Of a stretch of DNA of 64,000 nt, positions 62,842 through 64,000 are shown piece by piece. Source of the DNA: Bacillus pumilus. GTDB lineage: Bacteria > Bacillota > Bacilli > Bacillales > Bacillaceae. Position 1 is the first letter of the stretch. Each line of letters begins with the position of its first letter. The stretch lies in assembly GCF_900186955.1 (NCBI RefSeq), contig NZ_LT906438.1, forward strand, positions 3,658,001 through 3,722,000, in the 5' to 3' direction. The translations under genes and the position numbers were made by a program. The notes under the pieces are model-generated. The model was not told where the DNA came from. It ran no database searches and saw only the letters and a list, made by a program, of their open reading frames with translations.

Positions 62842-64000
62842 ATGAAGAAATGGATGCTCGTCACGGTTGTCGTTTTCTTTTTGATGGGATTAGGGATTTT
62901 ACCTGAAGCAAAAGCGGATGCCATTTCTGTTCAGCCGATCAATGGACTGCAAGGTGATTTCATTAAAGGAGCCGATATCTCCATGCTTGCGGAAGTGGAG
63001 AGAAGCGGCGGCAGATACTTCGACCAAAATGGAAAACAGGTGGACCCGCTCAAGCTATTAAAGGAAAAAGGCGTCAACTATGTGCGTATTAGACTGTGGA
63101 ACCACCCATACGACAATCAAGGCCGTGCCTATAACGGCGGGACAAACGATCTCAATACAGCGATCGCTTTATCGAAACGCGCAAAAGCACAAAATATGAA
63201 AGTGCTGCTTGATTTTCACTACAGTGATTTCTGGACTGATCCTGGTAAACAGTTCAAACCGAAAGCATGGGCATCTCTTTCACAAAACGATTTAGTAAAA
63301 GCGGTTGGCACTTACACAGGGGATGTACTCAAAGCAATGAGAGCCCAAAATGCACTGCCGAACATGGTACAGGTCGGAAACGAATTGAACTCAGGCATGC
63401 TGTGGCCGAACGGCAAAAGCTGGGGTGAAGGCGGCGGTGAATTTGACCGGCTCGCCGCTTTGCTAAAGGCTGGCACAAATGCAGTCCGCTCTGTCGATTC
63501 AAATATCAAAATTATGCTTCACCTTGCTCATGGTGGTGACAATGGGGCCTCCCGCTGGTGGTTTGATGAAATCACCAAACGAGGCGTCTCATTCGATACG
63601 ATCGGTCTATCTTATTACCCGTATTGGGACGGCGGATTTAGCGGTCTTACTAACAATATGAATGATATTAGCGTCCGCTATAACAAAGACGTCATCGTGG
63701 TAGAAACCGCCTACGGTTTTACAACAGCAAATGGCGACAACCTAGAAAACTCATTTAACCAAGATTCAGTCAATACTGCTGGCTACCCAGCTTCACCTCA
63801 AGGCCAGGCATCTTTTATACGAGATCTATCAGAAAAAATTTCACAAGTGAAAAACAATCGCGGGAAAGGTTTCTTTTATTGGGAGCCGCTTTGGATTCCA
63901 GCGAAAGGCGCTCCGTGGTCAAGTCAGTATGGGCTGGCTTATATCCAAACAACAGGTACGGCCGGAAATGCTTGGGAAAATCAAGCGATGTTTGATTTCA
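62842..64000 (+). CDS. ganB: Arabinogalactan endo-1,4-beta-galactosidase (GH53), partial
   Basis: The 3' end lies beyond the window. ATG at 62842 follows GGGGAG. Residues 1-26 are a signal peptide (MLVTVVVFFLMGLGILPEAKAD). The catalytic (beta/alpha)8 domain has FIKGADISMLAEVERSGG, the acid/base glutamate in QVGNELNSGML and the nucleophile in VIVVETAYGF. The enzyme cuts beta-1,4-galactan outside the cell and gives galactooligosaccharides for GanSPQ. It follows ganQ by 11 bp. The beta-galactosidase gene ganA, which comes between ganQ and ganB in B. subtilis, is not there. Confidence 0.93.
   Translation, partial: MKKWMLVTVVVFFLMGLGILPEAKADAISVQPINGLQGDFIKGADISMLAEVERSGGRYFDQNGKQVDPLKLLKEKGVNYVRIRLWNHPYDNQGRAYNGGTNDLNTAIALSKRAKAQNMKVLLDFHYSDFWTDPGKQFKPKAWASLSQNDLVKAVGTYTGDVLKAMRAQNALPNMVQVGNELNSGMLWPNGKSWGEGGGEFDRLAALLKAGTNAVRSVDSNIKIMLHLAHGGDNGASRWWFDEITKRGVSFDTIGLSYYPYWDGGFSGLTNNMNDISVRYNKDVIVVETAYGFTTANGDNLENSFNQDSVNTAGYPASPQGQASFIRDLSEKISQVKNNRGKGFFYWEPLWIPAKGAPWSSQYGLAYIQTTGTAGNAWENQAMFDF

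Overview
The window looks like chromosomal DNA of a low-GC Firmicute of the Bacillus subtilis/pumilus type, most likely the Bacillus pumilus group. The reasons are the Bacillus-type ribosome-binding sites with many TTG and GTG starts, U-rich intrinsic terminators, cre-like CcpA boxes, S-box and THI riboswitches, sigma-D-like promoters, and gene blocks that match B. subtilis loci (yfjABCD, licT-bglPH, ykoEDC, deoR-dra-nupC-pdp, ganRSPQ-B). The species is an inference from gene content only. No tRNA, rRNA, CRISPR array, intact prophage or transposase gene was seen.

Region by region: (1) 1-2510, minus strand, a yfjABCD-like cluster with a WXG100-like protein and a glycine-zipper partner, probably linked to type VII secretion. 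(2) 2.7-5.4 kb, pepT, a small membrane protein behind a strong promoter, a structured repeat inserted in a terminator, and a secreted DUF3298-like protein. (3) 5.5-10.3 kb, an RpiR regulator followed by a beta-hydroxyacid dehydrogenase, a DUF1537 kinase and a GntP transporter, a four-carbon sugar-acid operon that looks incomplete. (4) 10.4-11.7 kb, an S-box riboswitch and a MetE-like gene. (5) 11.7-16.2 kb, licT-bglP-bglH with two tandem RAT/terminator modules. (6) 16.4-18.3 kb, ywqG and a soluble chemoreceptor. (7) 18.4-22.2 kb, THI riboswitch, tenA and the ykoEDC ECF transporter. (8) 22.2-29.5 kb, secreted and stress genes, including an immune inhibitor A metalloprotease and a MarR-nitroreductase-monooxygenase operon. 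(9) 29.6-35 kb, deoR-dra-nupC-pdp for deoxynucleoside use and an aldose epimerase. (10) 35-47 kb, an OatA-type acyltransferase, a second copy of the structured repeat, small metabolic genes, a LuxR regulator, a MerR regulator, a tandem-PAS chemoreceptor, an amino acid permease and an AlkD/YhaZ-like protein. (11) 47.2-52.2 kb, gntP-gntK with an RpiR regulator and a nucleoside hydrolase. (12) 52.2-57.1 kb, an apparent type VII lipase effector/immunity island: two DUF1433 proteins face a TslA-like lipase that is followed by a helical small protein and a large membrane protein. (13) 57.1-64 kb, a LysR gene and ganR-ganS-ganP-ganQ-ganB for galactan use, with ganB cut by the window end.

Much of the window is carbon-source uptake and breakdown, each unit with its own local switch: RpiR, LicT antitermination, DeoR, GanR and cre sites. 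The two most unusual items are the TslA-like lipase island at 52-57 kb, and the pair of about 175-bp structured repeats (4.5 and 37.0 kb), each flanked by direct copies of the local terminator hairpin. Start codons were moved from the longest open frame wherever a ribosome-binding site or family length argued for it.
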